DNA of 64,000 nucleotides from positions 186,001-250,000 of the forward strand of contig NZ_FNEZ01000002.1 in NCBI RefSeq assembly GCF_900100375.1, in the 5' to 3' direction. Below the pieces are notes generated by a model. The model saw only the letters and a list, made by a program, of their open reading frames with translations. It had not been told where the DNA came from and searched no databases. The stretch's first letter is position 1. Each line of letters starts with the position of its first letter. This DNA comes from Flavobacterium noncentrifugens. GTDB taxonomy: Bacteria; Bacteroidota; Bacteroidia; Flavobacteriales; Flavobacteriaceae. Of the stretch, positions 26,260 through 34,449 are shown piece after piece. The position numbers and the translations under genes are program-made.

Positions 26260-26754
26260 ATGCTTATGGAAGCCAATTACACAGCTGGATTAAAGTTCAA
26301 AATTTTCAATATAGCCATTAAATTATTCCTTGGCGGGATGTTGTTTTATGGCGGAATTGCAAAATTCCAAAATCCGCTTCCAAAGCCTGATTCGTTGATC
26401 GAGCAAGTGAAATCCGGACAGGAAATCGCAGCAGATACCGATATGTTAATGATCAAAAATTACATTTTCGGCATGCAGCAAACGAATTATTTCTGGCAAT
26501 TCCTGGGTTTTACAGAATTGTTTGCAGGCACTTTGATACTGAGCCAGATCTTTTCTATTGCAGGTGCTTTTATCGCATTGCCTCTAACCATCAACATCTT
26601 TCTTTTTCATTTGTTCCTGGAGCCTGGTGAAGACGGAGAACTTTACCTGACATTGGCATTATTATTTGCCAATATCTGGGTCGTTTTTATGGCATACGAA
26701 AAATGGAAATCAATACTTGTAGACCAATCTGCAATACAATTCAAAGCAAACTAA
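26260..26754 (+). CDS. DoxX-like inner-membrane protein
   Basis: The 164-residue protein has about four hydrophobic segments (LFLGGMLFYGGIAKFQNP; FLGFTELFAGTLILSQIF; AFIALPLTINIFLFHLFL; ALLFANIWVVFMAYEKW), the pattern of DoxX/DoxD-type small membrane proteins. Its function is unknown. It is the first gene of the heme-uptake operon, six bases before the TonB-dependent receptor. It could help respiration-linked or heme-related steps, which is inference. A second ATG at 26266 (MEANYT) is possible because copy 2 of the palindrome abuts the first. Confidence 0.72.
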   Translation: MLMEANYTAGLKFKIFNIAIKLFLGGMLFYGGIAKFQNPLPKPDSLIEQVKSGQEIAADTDMLMIKNYIFGMQQTNYFWQFLGFTELFAGTLILSQIFSIAGAFIALPLTINIFLFHLFLEPGEDGELYLTLALLFANIWVVFMAYEKWKSILVDQSAIQFKAN

Positions 26755-26760
26755 TACAGG

Positions 26761-28878
26761 ATGAATTTCAATATCAAATACTTTCTTTTTACAGCATTTA
26801 CCGGAATTTGCACACAGGCCCAGCAAGACACAATCCCAAAAGCAAACAGGCTCGATGAGGTTGTGATCACCGGGCAATTCAATCCGCAATCGGTTAAAAA
26901 ATCAGTATTTCAGGTGAATGTGATCACGCGTGCCGACATCGATCGCCAGGCAGGAAACAATCTTGCCGATTTGCTGAACCAGTCGCTGAACATTACGGTA
27001 AAGCCAAGCCCGAATGGAAAATCAGGCGTTAGCATGTTTGGGCTTGATGCCGAATATTTCAAGATCCTTGTAGATAATATTCCTGTGATCAGTGATGAAG
27101 GCTTGGGTAATAATATCGATCTGACACAGATGAACCTCGACGACGTGCAGCAAATCGAAATTGTCGAAGGTTCGATGGGCGTAGAATACGGAGCAAATGC
27201 CGTTTCGGGGATCATCAACATCATCACTAAAAAAAGCTCCATCCACAAATGGGAAATTACGCCGTCGATCCAGGAAGAATCCGTAGGTGGCGAATACAAT
27301 ATGAATGACATGGGAAGGCACATCCAATCCTTGAAAATCGGACACAATTTCAATAGTAAATTCTATGCAAATGCAATGGTTACGACCAATGATTTTAAAG
27401 GTTTTTTTAACAATAGGAAAGGGGAGAAATACTCAGAAAATGACAGCCTTAGAGGTTATGAATGGCGGCCTAAAAACCAACTTACCGCCAAATCCTTGCT
27501 GAGCTATTCACTGAAGAACCACAGGATTTTCTACAAGTTCGAATATTTTACCGAAGATGTTTACAATTACAATGTCACAGTCACACCAAATGACCAGGCG
27601 GCAACCGCTACAAGCTTCCCGACGGCAAACGACATCACTTACAAAACCAAGCGTTTTTTCCACAACCTGAATGCCTCGGGTCGCTTTGCTGATGCGTTGA
27701 ATTATGACATTTCCCTGTCGTACCAGGAACAAAAACGCGACGCAGAAGACAATATTTACGACATCCGCCGTGACGAAAATATAAAAACCGAAAGGTACAG
27801 GTATGAATCGCGCAAAGGGGTTTATTCAAAAGGGAATTTCAGCAATTTCCTGAAAAATGAAACTATAGATTTTCTTGTGGGTTATGAAGTCAGTGACATC
27901 AGCGGCTATGCAAGTGTGCTGGCAACCGGCGACAATCTTTTGCGAAGAAGTGAGAATACCGACAATAAGTTGGGTTCCTACGATGTTTTTGCAGCGACAG
28001 AGATCAATATCAGCAATAAATTTTCATTGCGCCCCGGCGCAAGAGCGTTGTTTTCTTCAATGTTTGATACACAGGCGGCGGTTTCCCTAAGCGCCAGATA
28101 TGATTTAGGCCGCGGTTATGAATTGCGCGCGGTAGTTGGAACAGCCCCAAAACTGCCAAGTTACGACGAATTGTATACGTACCTTAAAGATGTAAACCAT
28201 GATGTACAAGGCAATCTGAACTTAAAACCGGAACAGGGAAAATCAATATTCCTTCATCTGAATAAAACATTTATTGCCGAAAACAAAATGCAGTTCAGGA
28301 CAAAATTTACTGCTTTTTACATGGACGTGGCTAACAGGATCGAACTCGTCATCGTGAATTCAACACCTTTGCAATTGCAATTCAACAACGTCGATATCTA
28401 TAGGACTTTCGGAACCTCGATCACGTCTTCAATGGATTATGACAACCTAACAATTAGTGGCGGATTTACGTTTTCCGGGGTTTCTAAAGTGATTGATGCA
28501 ACTGCAGCCGATGCCAATGATGACTATTTATACGGTGTGCAGCTCAATTCTAATGTATCCTACAGGATTCCTAAATGGAAAACGGTTTTCTCAGCTTTCC
28601 TTAAGTACAACGGGCCTGAATATCAGTTTGTCACATTGTCAGATAATACTATCGTAAAAGGCAAACAGAATGATTTCACTTTTTTCGATGCAACCATTCG
28701 CAAGACTTTTGCCAAAGACAGGTTTGAAGTGACGGCTGGAGCGCGGAATTTATTCAATGTCATTGCCGTAAATACAACGGCTTCGGGTGCAGGAACGCAT
28801 ACCGCTGCTTCTACTAACCAATTGCTGGGTTACGGAAGGTCTTATTTCCTCAAATTACTATACCATTTTAATTTCTAA
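26761..28878 (+). CDS. TonB-dependent outer-membrane receptor, probably heme uptake
   Basis: The 705-residue protein has a signal peptide ending near THAQA-type CTQAQ, a TonB-box-like RLDEVVITG (about 29-37) and a plug domain. The plug includes NLADLLNQSLNITVKPSPNG, VDNIPVISDEG and VEGSMGVEYGANAVSGIINI (about 132-151). A 22-strand barrel follows, ending in SYFLKLLYHFNF with terminal Phe as usual. It is followed two bases later by the HmuY-type lipoprotein. This matches the HmuR-HmuY pairing of Porphyromonas, so heme is the likely ligand, taken up with TonB energy. Confidence 0.88.
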   Translation: MNFNIKYFLFTAFTGICTQAQQDTIPKANRLDEVVITGQFNPQSVKKSVFQVNVITRADIDRQAGNNLADLLNQSLNITVKPSPNGKSGVSMFGLDAEYFKILVDNIPVISDEGLGNNIDLTQMNLDDVQQIEIVEGSMGVEYGANAVSGIINIITKKSSIHKWEITPSIQEESVGGEYNMNDMGRHIQSLKIGHNFNSKFYANAMVTTNDFKGFFNNRKGEKYSENDSLRGYEWRPKNQLTAKSLLSYSLKNHRIFYKFEYFTEDVYNYNVTVTPNDQAATATSFPTANDITYKTKRFFHNLNASGRFADALNYDISLSYQEQKRDAEDNIYDIRRDENIKTERYRYESRKGVYSKGNFSNFLKNETIDFLVGYEVSDISGYASVLATGDNLLRRSENTDNKLGSYDVFAATEINISNKFSLRPGARALFSSMFDTQAAVSLSARYDLGRGYELRAVVGTAPKLPSYDELYTYLKDVNHDVQGNLNLKPEQGKSIFLHLNKTFIAENKMQFRTKFTAFYMDVANRIELVIVNSTPLQLQFNNVDIYRTFGTSITSSMDYDNLTISGGFTFSGVSKVIDATAADANDDYLYGVQLNSNVSYRIPKWKTVFSAFLKYNGPEYQFVTLSDNTIVKGKQNDFTFFDATIRKTFAKDRFEVTAGARNLFNVIAVNTTASGAGTHTAASTNQLLGYGRSYFLKLLYHFNF

Positions 28879-28880
28879 GC

Positions 28881-30290
28881 ATGAAAGCAAAAATATATTT
28901 CCTGACGCTATTTTTAATCGCACTGGCATTTTCGGGCTGTGAAAGTGATAAAACCGATCTGAGCCAGCCCTTTGTCGTAGGTTTCGCAAATCTGAGCCAT
29001 GATATTACCCGAATGCACGGGCAGGCTGAAATTAAGATGAAATTGTCTGAGCCTGCAACAAGCAATGGAAGCGTTATTATCAAAGTTACCCCAACAAACG
29101 CGCAGTATACAGTCGATTTTGAAACCATACCGTCATCAGAATCGGGAACTTTTGAAGTGCCGTTTCTGGCAGGGCAAACGGAGATTTCTTTTACGTATGA
29201 AAATAAGATCGAACAGCCTTATGTGGAAGATGACAAATTGAAATCGGTACGATTTTCCATCATCCAGATCAATTACGATTCACAGGTTTCTATTCAGGGC
29301 TATACATCGACGCTCGTCGGTTTCGGAATTTCACTCGGCGCCACATTGGAACCTGAAATTGGCGGGCCAAACCAGGGCAATCAGGTGTTCATCGATTTAA
29401 GTACCGAACTCGTAACCACTTCTGTAAGGGACAAATGGGATCTTGGATTTTACAGCGACGGCCTCTCACGCGTCGTCATCAACGGATCGCTTTACATGGC
29501 GGCCAAACAGTTGGATGCGACCAATATTGATGCAGTAACCGCAGCCACCGTGCAACAATACCAAAGCCAGGTAGCTGTTGGCACGTTCGAAGCATCAAAT
29601 GTCAATTATGTTGACGCACCAAATGGCGACATTGGGAAAACAGCGATTTCTGAAATTTCTGCGAACGATAATGACAATAAAGTCTATCTGTTAAATCTTG
29701 GCTATTCCATTGGTACAGATGTTCCGCCGGTGGGAAGTGTAGCCGTTGCCGGAAGTTCACGTGGATGGAAAAAAATCAGGATCCTCAAAAGCGGCGATAA
29801 TTATGTGTTGCAATATGCCGATCTGAACAGCACGATGCACACCGAAGTCACGATTCCGCGATCACCGGATTACAATTTTACTTTCTTCAGTTTCAACACG
29901 CAAAACGTAGTGACCATCGAACCTGAAAAAGCAAAATGGGATTTGAATTTTACGGTTTTTACCAATGAAATTGTAGGCTCAGGATCTTATGGTTATTCCG
30001 ATTTTGTGCTGAACAATTTAAAAGCAGGCGTGAAAGTATATCGTGTCAATACGTCAGTAAAAAGCTTTGAAAATTTTGCTCTCACAGATATTAACGACGC
30101 CAACTTTACAGCCGATCAAAGAATCATTGGGGCAGAATGGCGCGACGTGTTTACAGGAACGGCATACACCGATCGATATTACATACTAAAAGACATCGAT
30201 GGCAATTATTATAAAATCAAAATGATGGCTTTTGTCAATCAAGGCGGCGTTCGCGGCTATCCAAAATTCCAATACAAACTAGTACAATAA
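28881..30290 (+). CDS. HmuY-family heme-binding lipoprotein
   Basis: The 469-residue protein has a lipoprotein signal (MKAKIYFLTLFLIALAFSGC, lipid on Cys20). A Calx-beta-like domain lies at about 30-150 (AEIKMKLSEPATSNGSVIIKV). The HmuY-like domain follows: VFIDLSTELVTTSVRDKWDL, AKWDLNFTVFTNEI, AEWRDVFTGTAYTDRYYILK and DGNYYKIKMMAFVNQGG. HmuY proteins bind heme at the surface and pass it to the partner receptor. It is longer than the Porphyromonas protein (about 216 residues) because of the extra N-terminal domain. It sits two bases after the receptor. Confidence 0.82.
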   Translation: MKAKIYFLTLFLIALAFSGCESDKTDLSQPFVVGFANLSHDITRMHGQAEIKMKLSEPATSNGSVIIKVTPTNAQYTVDFETIPSSESGTFEVPFLAGQTEISFTYENKIEQPYVEDDKLKSVRFSIIQINYDSQVSIQGYTSTLVGFGISLGATLEPEIGGPNQGNQVFIDLSTELVTTSVRDKWDLGFYSDGLSRVVINGSLYMAAKQLDATNIDAVTAATVQQYQSQVAVGTFEASNVNYVDAPNGDIGKTAISEISANDNDNKVYLLNLGYSIGTDVPPVGSVAVAGSSRGWKKIRILKSGDNYVLQYADLNSTMHTEVTIPRSPDYNFTFFSFNTQNVVTIEPEKAKWDLNFTVFTNEIVGSGSYGYSDFVLNNLKAGVKVYRVNTSVKSFENFALTDINDANFTADQRIIGAEWRDVFTGTAYTDRYYILKDIDGNYYKIKMMAFVNQGGVRGYPKFQYKLVQ

Positions 30291-30310
30291 TCACTTAAAT
30301 ATTTATCACC

Positions 30311-31528
30311 ATGAAAAAAAGAATACTATTAATGGCAGCAGTGTTGTTCGGATTGGGTTCGAATGCACAAACAGCAGGATCGGTTGCAATGGGCGCAGGC
30401 TATGCAAACCAGGTTTATTACAAGCTGTCAAACGGAACCACAAACCAATATCCGCAGAATTCCTGGGACGTTGCCTTTTTAAGAACCAGCAACTTTGGGT
30501 TTGCAACAAGAATCAACGATGCGAAGAATCTTGCGGTATTTGAAGCTGGAACGACTGCTGATTGGGCAACATTGAATGTCAGCCAGGAATCAAGCTGGAC
30601 ACAATTGTACAACAGCGATACAGAATGGGAAAAAGGCGCATTCGACAACGGATCGGCAACTTACGGCTGGGGCGAATACAACATTGCAAACCACCACGTC
30701 ACCGGAGCTGTGGTTTTCGTGATCAAATATTCGGCTACGGCATACAAAAAATTCAAAATCGACGATTTCTTCAGCGGTTATACCTTTACTTATGCCACCT
30801 GGGACGGAGCAGGCTGGGGCGCTGACACGACAGTAACATTGGCAAACGCGACAAATCCAACAAACAACTTCAATTACTATTCTTTGGAAACCAATGCTCC
30901 CGTCATTGCTGAACCGGCGAATACCGATTGGGATCTGAATTTTACCAAATACAACACCGATTTGGGAATCATGATGTATGGCGTAACGGGCGTTTTGCAC
31001 CATCCGAGCCTTCAGGTTGCTGAAAATGCGGACGGAGCAACGACAAATCTTGAATTTTCTGCAGACATCAACAAAATTGGTTACGACTGGAAAACATTCA
31101 CAGGCGGCGCTTATGTTGTTGATACGCAAAAAGCGTTCTTTATCAAAAATCCAAACGGAACGGTTTACAGATTGAAATTCAACACCTTCGCAGGAAGTGC
31201 AACAGGGGAAATTACCTTCAATTCTGAAGACGTTACGAGCTTGTTGTCTACAACGACATTGGAAAACAAAGCGTCTTTCGGAGTATATCCAAATCCGTCG
31301 ACAGACAAAAAGATCAATATTGTTTACGAATTGCCTTCAGGCGCAGCAGCACAAAATACCGTAGCAATTTATAGCTTAACAGGTGCAAAAGTATTCGAAA
31401 GCAAAATGGCAAATACGTCAGGTTTCTTCAGCCAGCAAATTGATTTAGGTGCTTTAAACGCTGGTATTTATGTATTGCAATTCCAATCGGGCGATTATTC
31501 AACCACAAAGAAAATCGTCTTAAATTAA
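30311..31528 (+). CDS. HmuY-like secreted protein with T9SS sorting domain
   Basis: The 405-residue protein has a signal peptide (MKKRILLMAAVLFGLGSNAQ), a HmuY-like middle and a T9SS type A domain (YPNPSTDKKINIVYELPSG...GIYVLQFQSG). The middle repeats the pattern of the preceding lipoprotein: QNSWDVAFLRTSNF, TDWDLNFTKYN, IGYDWKTFTGGAYVVDTQKAF and NGTVYRLKFNTFAG. It has few histidines; HH pairs at about 128-129 and 230-231 are possible heme ligands. It may be a surface-attached or released heme scavenger feeding the lipoprotein and receptor. Last gene of the operon, 20 bases after the lipoprotein, with a strong terminator. Confidence 0.75.
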   Translation: MKKRILLMAAVLFGLGSNAQTAGSVAMGAGYANQVYYKLSNGTTNQYPQNSWDVAFLRTSNFGFATRINDAKNLAVFEAGTTADWATLNVSQESSWTQLYNSDTEWEKGAFDNGSATYGWGEYNIANHHVTGAVVFVIKYSATAYKKFKIDDFFSGYTFTYATWDGAGWGADTTVTLANATNPTNNFNYYSLETNAPVIAEPANTDWDLNFTKYNTDLGIMMYGVTGVLHHPSLQVAENADGATTNLEFSADINKIGYDWKTFTGGAYVVDTQKAFFIKNPNGTVYRLKFNTFAGSATGEITFNSEDVTSLLSTTTLENKASFGVYPNPSTDKKINIVYELPSGAAAQNTVAIYSLTGAKVFESKMANTSGFFSQQIDLGALNAGIYVLQFQSGDYSTTKKIVLN

Positions 31529-31557
31529 GAATTTTTAAGTTGGTTTATTTTATTTCG

Positions 31558-31586
31558 AAAAGCCTCTGCATTTGCAGAGGCTTTTT
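31558..31586. terminator. Terminator of the heme operon, shared with the SDR gene
   Basis: AAAAGCCTCTGC / GCAGAGGCTTTT, a perfect 12-base stem with a four-base loop. The stop codon of the convergent SDR gene (31585-31587) lies in its T-run. Confidence 0.92.
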
Positions 31587-33012
31587 ATTTAATCCCGGCA
31601 ATTTTCCGGATCATGCCACCGAAAATAAAATAATGAAAAGGCACAAGCGAATACCAATACAATCTGCCAAACAAACCTTTTGGACGGAAAGTGGCAATTT
31701 GATGCAACACATTTTCATCGTCAATGCGGAATTCCAGCCAGGCTTCTCCGGGTAGTTTCATCTCGGCGAAAAGCAGCAACCGTTTTTCAGTACGGCTTGC
31801 AAAAAGCACCCGCCAGAAATCCAGCGAATCCCCGGAATAGATAATACTCGGATGTGTACGGCCGCGCCTCAATCCAACGCCACCGAATAATTTGTCCATT
31901 TCTCCACGAATTTGCCACATCCAATTGCCGTAATACCAGCCTTTTTGCCCACCGATTGAAAAAATGTTGTCTAATGCCAATTCGGGATGCTCTACTTTTA
32001 TCGATTGCGCGTCCTTTAAGCATCCAAAAACGGGAACCTGAATGTAACCTGAAAGATCGTCTGAACTCCGGCTGCTCGAAAGGCTGTCTTTCCAGCTTGA
32101 AATCACCAGGTTCTGCTCAATTTTCTTAAACGCCTGCTTGATTGCTTCGACATAAGAAATCGGTTTGATGTTTAGTATTTTTTGCAGCCTTTGGTCTTTC
32201 GCAATTACTTCGATCCGCATGCTATCGACAAGATTTACGGCGAGTTGGTAAGTTGTTGAAGTCACAAAATACAACCAATAAGAAGACAATTTTGGTGTCA
32301 TCACCGGCAACGTCCAAATCCACAATTTGACACCGCGTGTTTTCGAATATAAAAGCAGCATTTCTTTGTAAGTCAAAACGTCCGGGCCGGCAATGTCAAA
32401 CGAATCATTGTAGCAATCTTTACGCAGCAATACGCCAATTAAATATTGCATCACATCGCGAATTGCAATTGGCTGCGTTTTGGTCAACACCCATTTTGGG
32501 GTAATCATCACCGGAAGTTTTTCGCACAAATCCCGAATGATCTCAAAAGAAGAACTGCCCGAACCCACAATAATTCCGGCGCGTAACACTGTCAAATTGA
32601 AATTTCCATCGTATAAAATCTGCTCCACATTGCTGCGTGACTGCAAATGTTTTGAGAGTTTCGAATCGTTAATGATTCCGCTAAGGAAAACTACTTGCTT
32701 TATGCCAATGGCATCCATGTAAGTATTGAAATTTTGAGCAGATTGGCTTTCAAGTTTTTCAAATGATTCGCCTTTGGACCGCATCGAATGAATCAGATAA
32801 TACGCCGCATCGATATTTTTCGGAATGTTTTTTAAGTCAATTTCATCAAGAAAATCCACTTCCCAGATCGTGATTTTTGCCAAGGTCGCTTCATCAATCC
32901 CAAGCCGGTTTTTATTTCGGACGCAACATACAATCTCATGCCCTAAATTCAGCAATTCTGGCAACAGTCGTTTGCCGACATATCCATTTGCACCAGTCAG
33001 CAGTATTTTCAT
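31585..33012 (-). CDS. SDR-family NAD-binding protein with DUF2867 domain
   Basis: The 475-residue protein starts with a Rossmann fold of the atypical SDR/NmrA type (MKILLTGANGYVGKRLLPEL, GxxGxxG). Further SDR features are AAYYLIHSM, VVFLSGIIND and LRAGIIVGSG (to about 300). The C-terminal DUF2867 domain (about 310-475) has SIGGQKGWYYGNWMWQIRG, LRRGRTHPSIIYSGDSLDFW and LPGEAWLEFRID. Such fusions are widespread; the substrate is unknown. It is monocistronic on the minus strand with a TAGGTTTG box upstream. Confidence 0.82.
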   Translation of the reverse strand: MKILLTGANGYVGKRLLPELLNLGHEIVCCVRNKNRLGIDEATLAKITIWEVDFLDEIDLKNIPKNIDAAYYLIHSMRSKGESFEKLESQSAQNFNTYMDAIGIKQVVFLSGIINDSKLSKHLQSRSNVEQILYDGNFNLTVLRAGIIVGSGSSSFEIIRDLCEKLPVMITPKWVLTKTQPIAIRDVMQYLIGVLLRKDCYNDSFDIAGPDVLTYKEMLLLYSKTRGVKLWIWTLPVMTPKLSSYWLYFVTSTTYQLAVNLVDSMRIEVIAKDQRLQKILNIKPISYVEAIKQAFKKIEQNLVISSWKDSLSSSRSSDDLSGYIQVPVFGCLKDAQSIKVEHPELALDNIFSIGGQKGWYYGNWMWQIRGEMDKLFGGVGLRRGRTHPSIIYSGDSLDFWRVLFASRTEKRLLLFAEMKLPGEAWLEFRIDDENVLHQIATFRPKGLFGRLYWYSLVPFHYFIFGGMIRKIAGIK

Positions 33013-33034
33013 AATCGCTTTTTATTAAAGATAG

Positions 33035-33042
33035 CAAACCTA
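33035..33042 (-). promoter_or_regulatory. Probable -7 box for the SDR gene
   Basis: Reading leftward the sequence is TAGGTTTG, fitting TAnnTTTG, 23 bases before the ATG at 33012. Confidence 0.55.
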
Positions 33043-33072
33043 TTTTGGATTGCATTCTTCAACAAATCACAA

Positions 33073-33705
33073 TTATTGCATAAGATTGCCTTTGACGATG
33101 CTGATGATCGCACTCACAATGTATTGAATACCAATGGCAATAACTATAAAGCCTACAATTCTCGAAATGGCTACAATTCCTGAAGCACCTAATATTTTCG
33201 CCAGATAATGCGCGCTTCTCATAATCAGGAAAATCGAAAACGAAACCGCTAAAATAGCCAGTGTAGAAATCCCGATCTCCAGATTGGAATGGTGTTCCTG
33301 GTGAAAAGCGATCAGCAGCGAAATCGAACCCGGCCCGGCGAGCATCGGAATGGCAAGTGGTGTTAAAGCAATGTCATTCCTGGTCTGCACATCATTTTCG
33401 ACCTTTTTATTGATGCCGCGTTTTTTACTAAAATTTCCCGACAGCAAATTAAACCCCGAACTCACGATGATCAATCCGCCCGCAATCCGCAAAGCGTCAA
33501 TGCTGATCCCAAAAAACGTCAGCACATATTGCCCGATAAAAAACGAAATGATCAGGATGATAAACACGTCGATCGCCGTCCAAAGTGAAATCCGAGAACG
33601 TTCTTTTTTGTCGTCGTGCTGCGTCAGTCCAACGAAAATCGGCACGGTTCCAATCGGGTTCAAAACAGAAAAAAGTGCTGCAAAAAGGTAGATGAAAAGT
33701 TCCAT
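33073..33705 (-). CDS. MarC-family integral membrane protein
   Basis: The 210-residue protein has six hydrophobic segments and the MarC/UPF0056 motifs LNPIGTVPIFVGLT (about 16-29), ALRIAGGLIIVSSGF (about 71-85) and PLAIPMLAGPGSISLLI (about 117-133). The family may be transporters or exporters, but its role is not settled; an early link to multiple antibiotic resistance was not confirmed. It is upstream of the SDR gene on the same strand with a 60-base gap that holds the SDR promoter box. Confidence 0.85.
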   Translation of the reverse strand: MELFIYLFAALFSVLNPIGTVPIFVGLTQHDDKKERSRISLWTAIDVFIILIISFFIGQYVLTFFGISIDALRIAGGLIIVSSGFNLLSGNFSKKRGINKKVENDVQTRNDIALTPLAIPMLAGPGSISLLIAFHQEHHSNLEIGISTLAILAVSFSIFLIMRSAHYLAKILGASGIVAISRIVGFIVIAIGIQYIVSAIISIVKGNLMQ

Positions 33706-33857
33706 GGTTTTCGTGTAAAATTAGGTTCGCCCAGCCGTTTCAAAGTAAACTTAAAATCAATTCGCCGTTACCAAACCGCACATTTTATAACGATTTTAAG
33801 AATCTTTCCTCCTAAAGGTAGTATTTTTAATAGACAATCAAAACCAGAATTTTGCAC

Positions 33858-33865
33858 TACTTTTG
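33858..33865 (+). promoter_or_regulatory. Probable -7 box for the CoA-binding protein
   Basis: TACTTTTG fits TAnnTTTG, 21 bases before the ATG at 33887. It overlaps the in-frame TTG at 33863, which is therefore not the start. Confidence 0.6.
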
Positions 33866-33886
33866 CAAAAGCTAAAAATTGCTGAC

Positions 33887-34252
33887 ATGAAAAACAAGAA
33901 AACATTAGTGCTTGGCGCTTCCGCAAATCCGTCAAGGTATTCCAATATGGCGATCAACCGTTTGGTCAGCAACGACCAGTCTGTTGTTGCGCTCGGACTG
34001 AAAGAAGCTGAGGTTGCGGGAATAAAAATCCAGACCAAACAAATTCCGTTTACGAATGTTCATACCGTGACTTTGTATCTAAATCCGCAACGTCAAAAGG
34101 AATATTACAACTACATTACTGCTTTACAACCCAAGCGCGTGATCTTCAATCCGGGCACAGAAAACCCCGAATTGTACCAATTGTTAAAGGCAAACGGCGT
34201 AAAAGTTGAGGTTGCGTGTACTTTGGTAATGCTCTCTACCGGACAGTATTAA
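33887..34252 (+). CDS. CoA-binding domain protein (YccU type)
   Basis: The 121-residue protein is a lone CoA-binding Rossmann domain as in succinyl-CoA synthetase. It has TLVLGASANPSRYSNMAINRL (about 5-25), GKxxV-like VTLYLNPQRQKEYYNYITALQPKRVIFNPGTENPEL, seen as KRVIFNPGTENPEL (about 83-96), and VEVACTLVMLSTGQY at the end. Role unknown; such proteins are widespread. ATG at 33887 fits the family start and the promoter box just upstream. The gene is monocistronic and followed by two intergenic repeats. Confidence 0.85.
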   Translation: MKNKKTLVLGASANPSRYSNMAINRLVSNDQSVVALGLKEAEVAGIKIQTKQIPFTNVHTVTLYLNPQRQKEYYNYITALQPKRVIFNPGTENPELYQLLKANGVKVEVACTLVMLSTGQY

Positions 34253-34264
34253 CTTTTGTATTTT

Positions 34265-34328
34265 ACCATTAAGGTATTAAGTTTCATTAACAACTACTTT
34301 TTTTTCTTAAGGAAACTTAATACCTAAA
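34265..34328. repeat. Long palindrome of the ATTAAGG family, copy 2
   Basis: The left arm begins ACCATTAAGGTATTAAGTTT, and the right arm (34307-34328) is its imperfect complement (about three mismatches), with a 16-base T-rich loop. It is similar to the right arm of the palindrome at 25121-25183 (about 24 of 27 bases). It lies between convergent genes and could act as a terminator. Confidence 0.78.
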
Positions 34329-34351
34329 TTGTTTATTTTTTTAGGAGCTAT

Positions 34352-34420
34352 TCCCGCTTTCCACTGCAATCTTTTCCTTCGCTGCGCTACGCAAAAGGAT
34401 TTTCGCTGCAATCGGGGCTA
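34352..34420. repeat. Dispersed intergenic repeat, copy B
   Basis: Runs from TCCCGCTTTCCACTGCAATC to CGCTGCAATCGGGGCTA and matches copy A at 7037-7103 at both ends and in the central CAAAAGGAT. The inside is an imperfect palindrome around CTGCGCTACGC. It lies 30 bases from the 3' end of the symporter gene. Confidence 0.78.
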
Positions 34421-34449
34421 GGGGCAACGTCATCGAAAAGAAAAAATTT

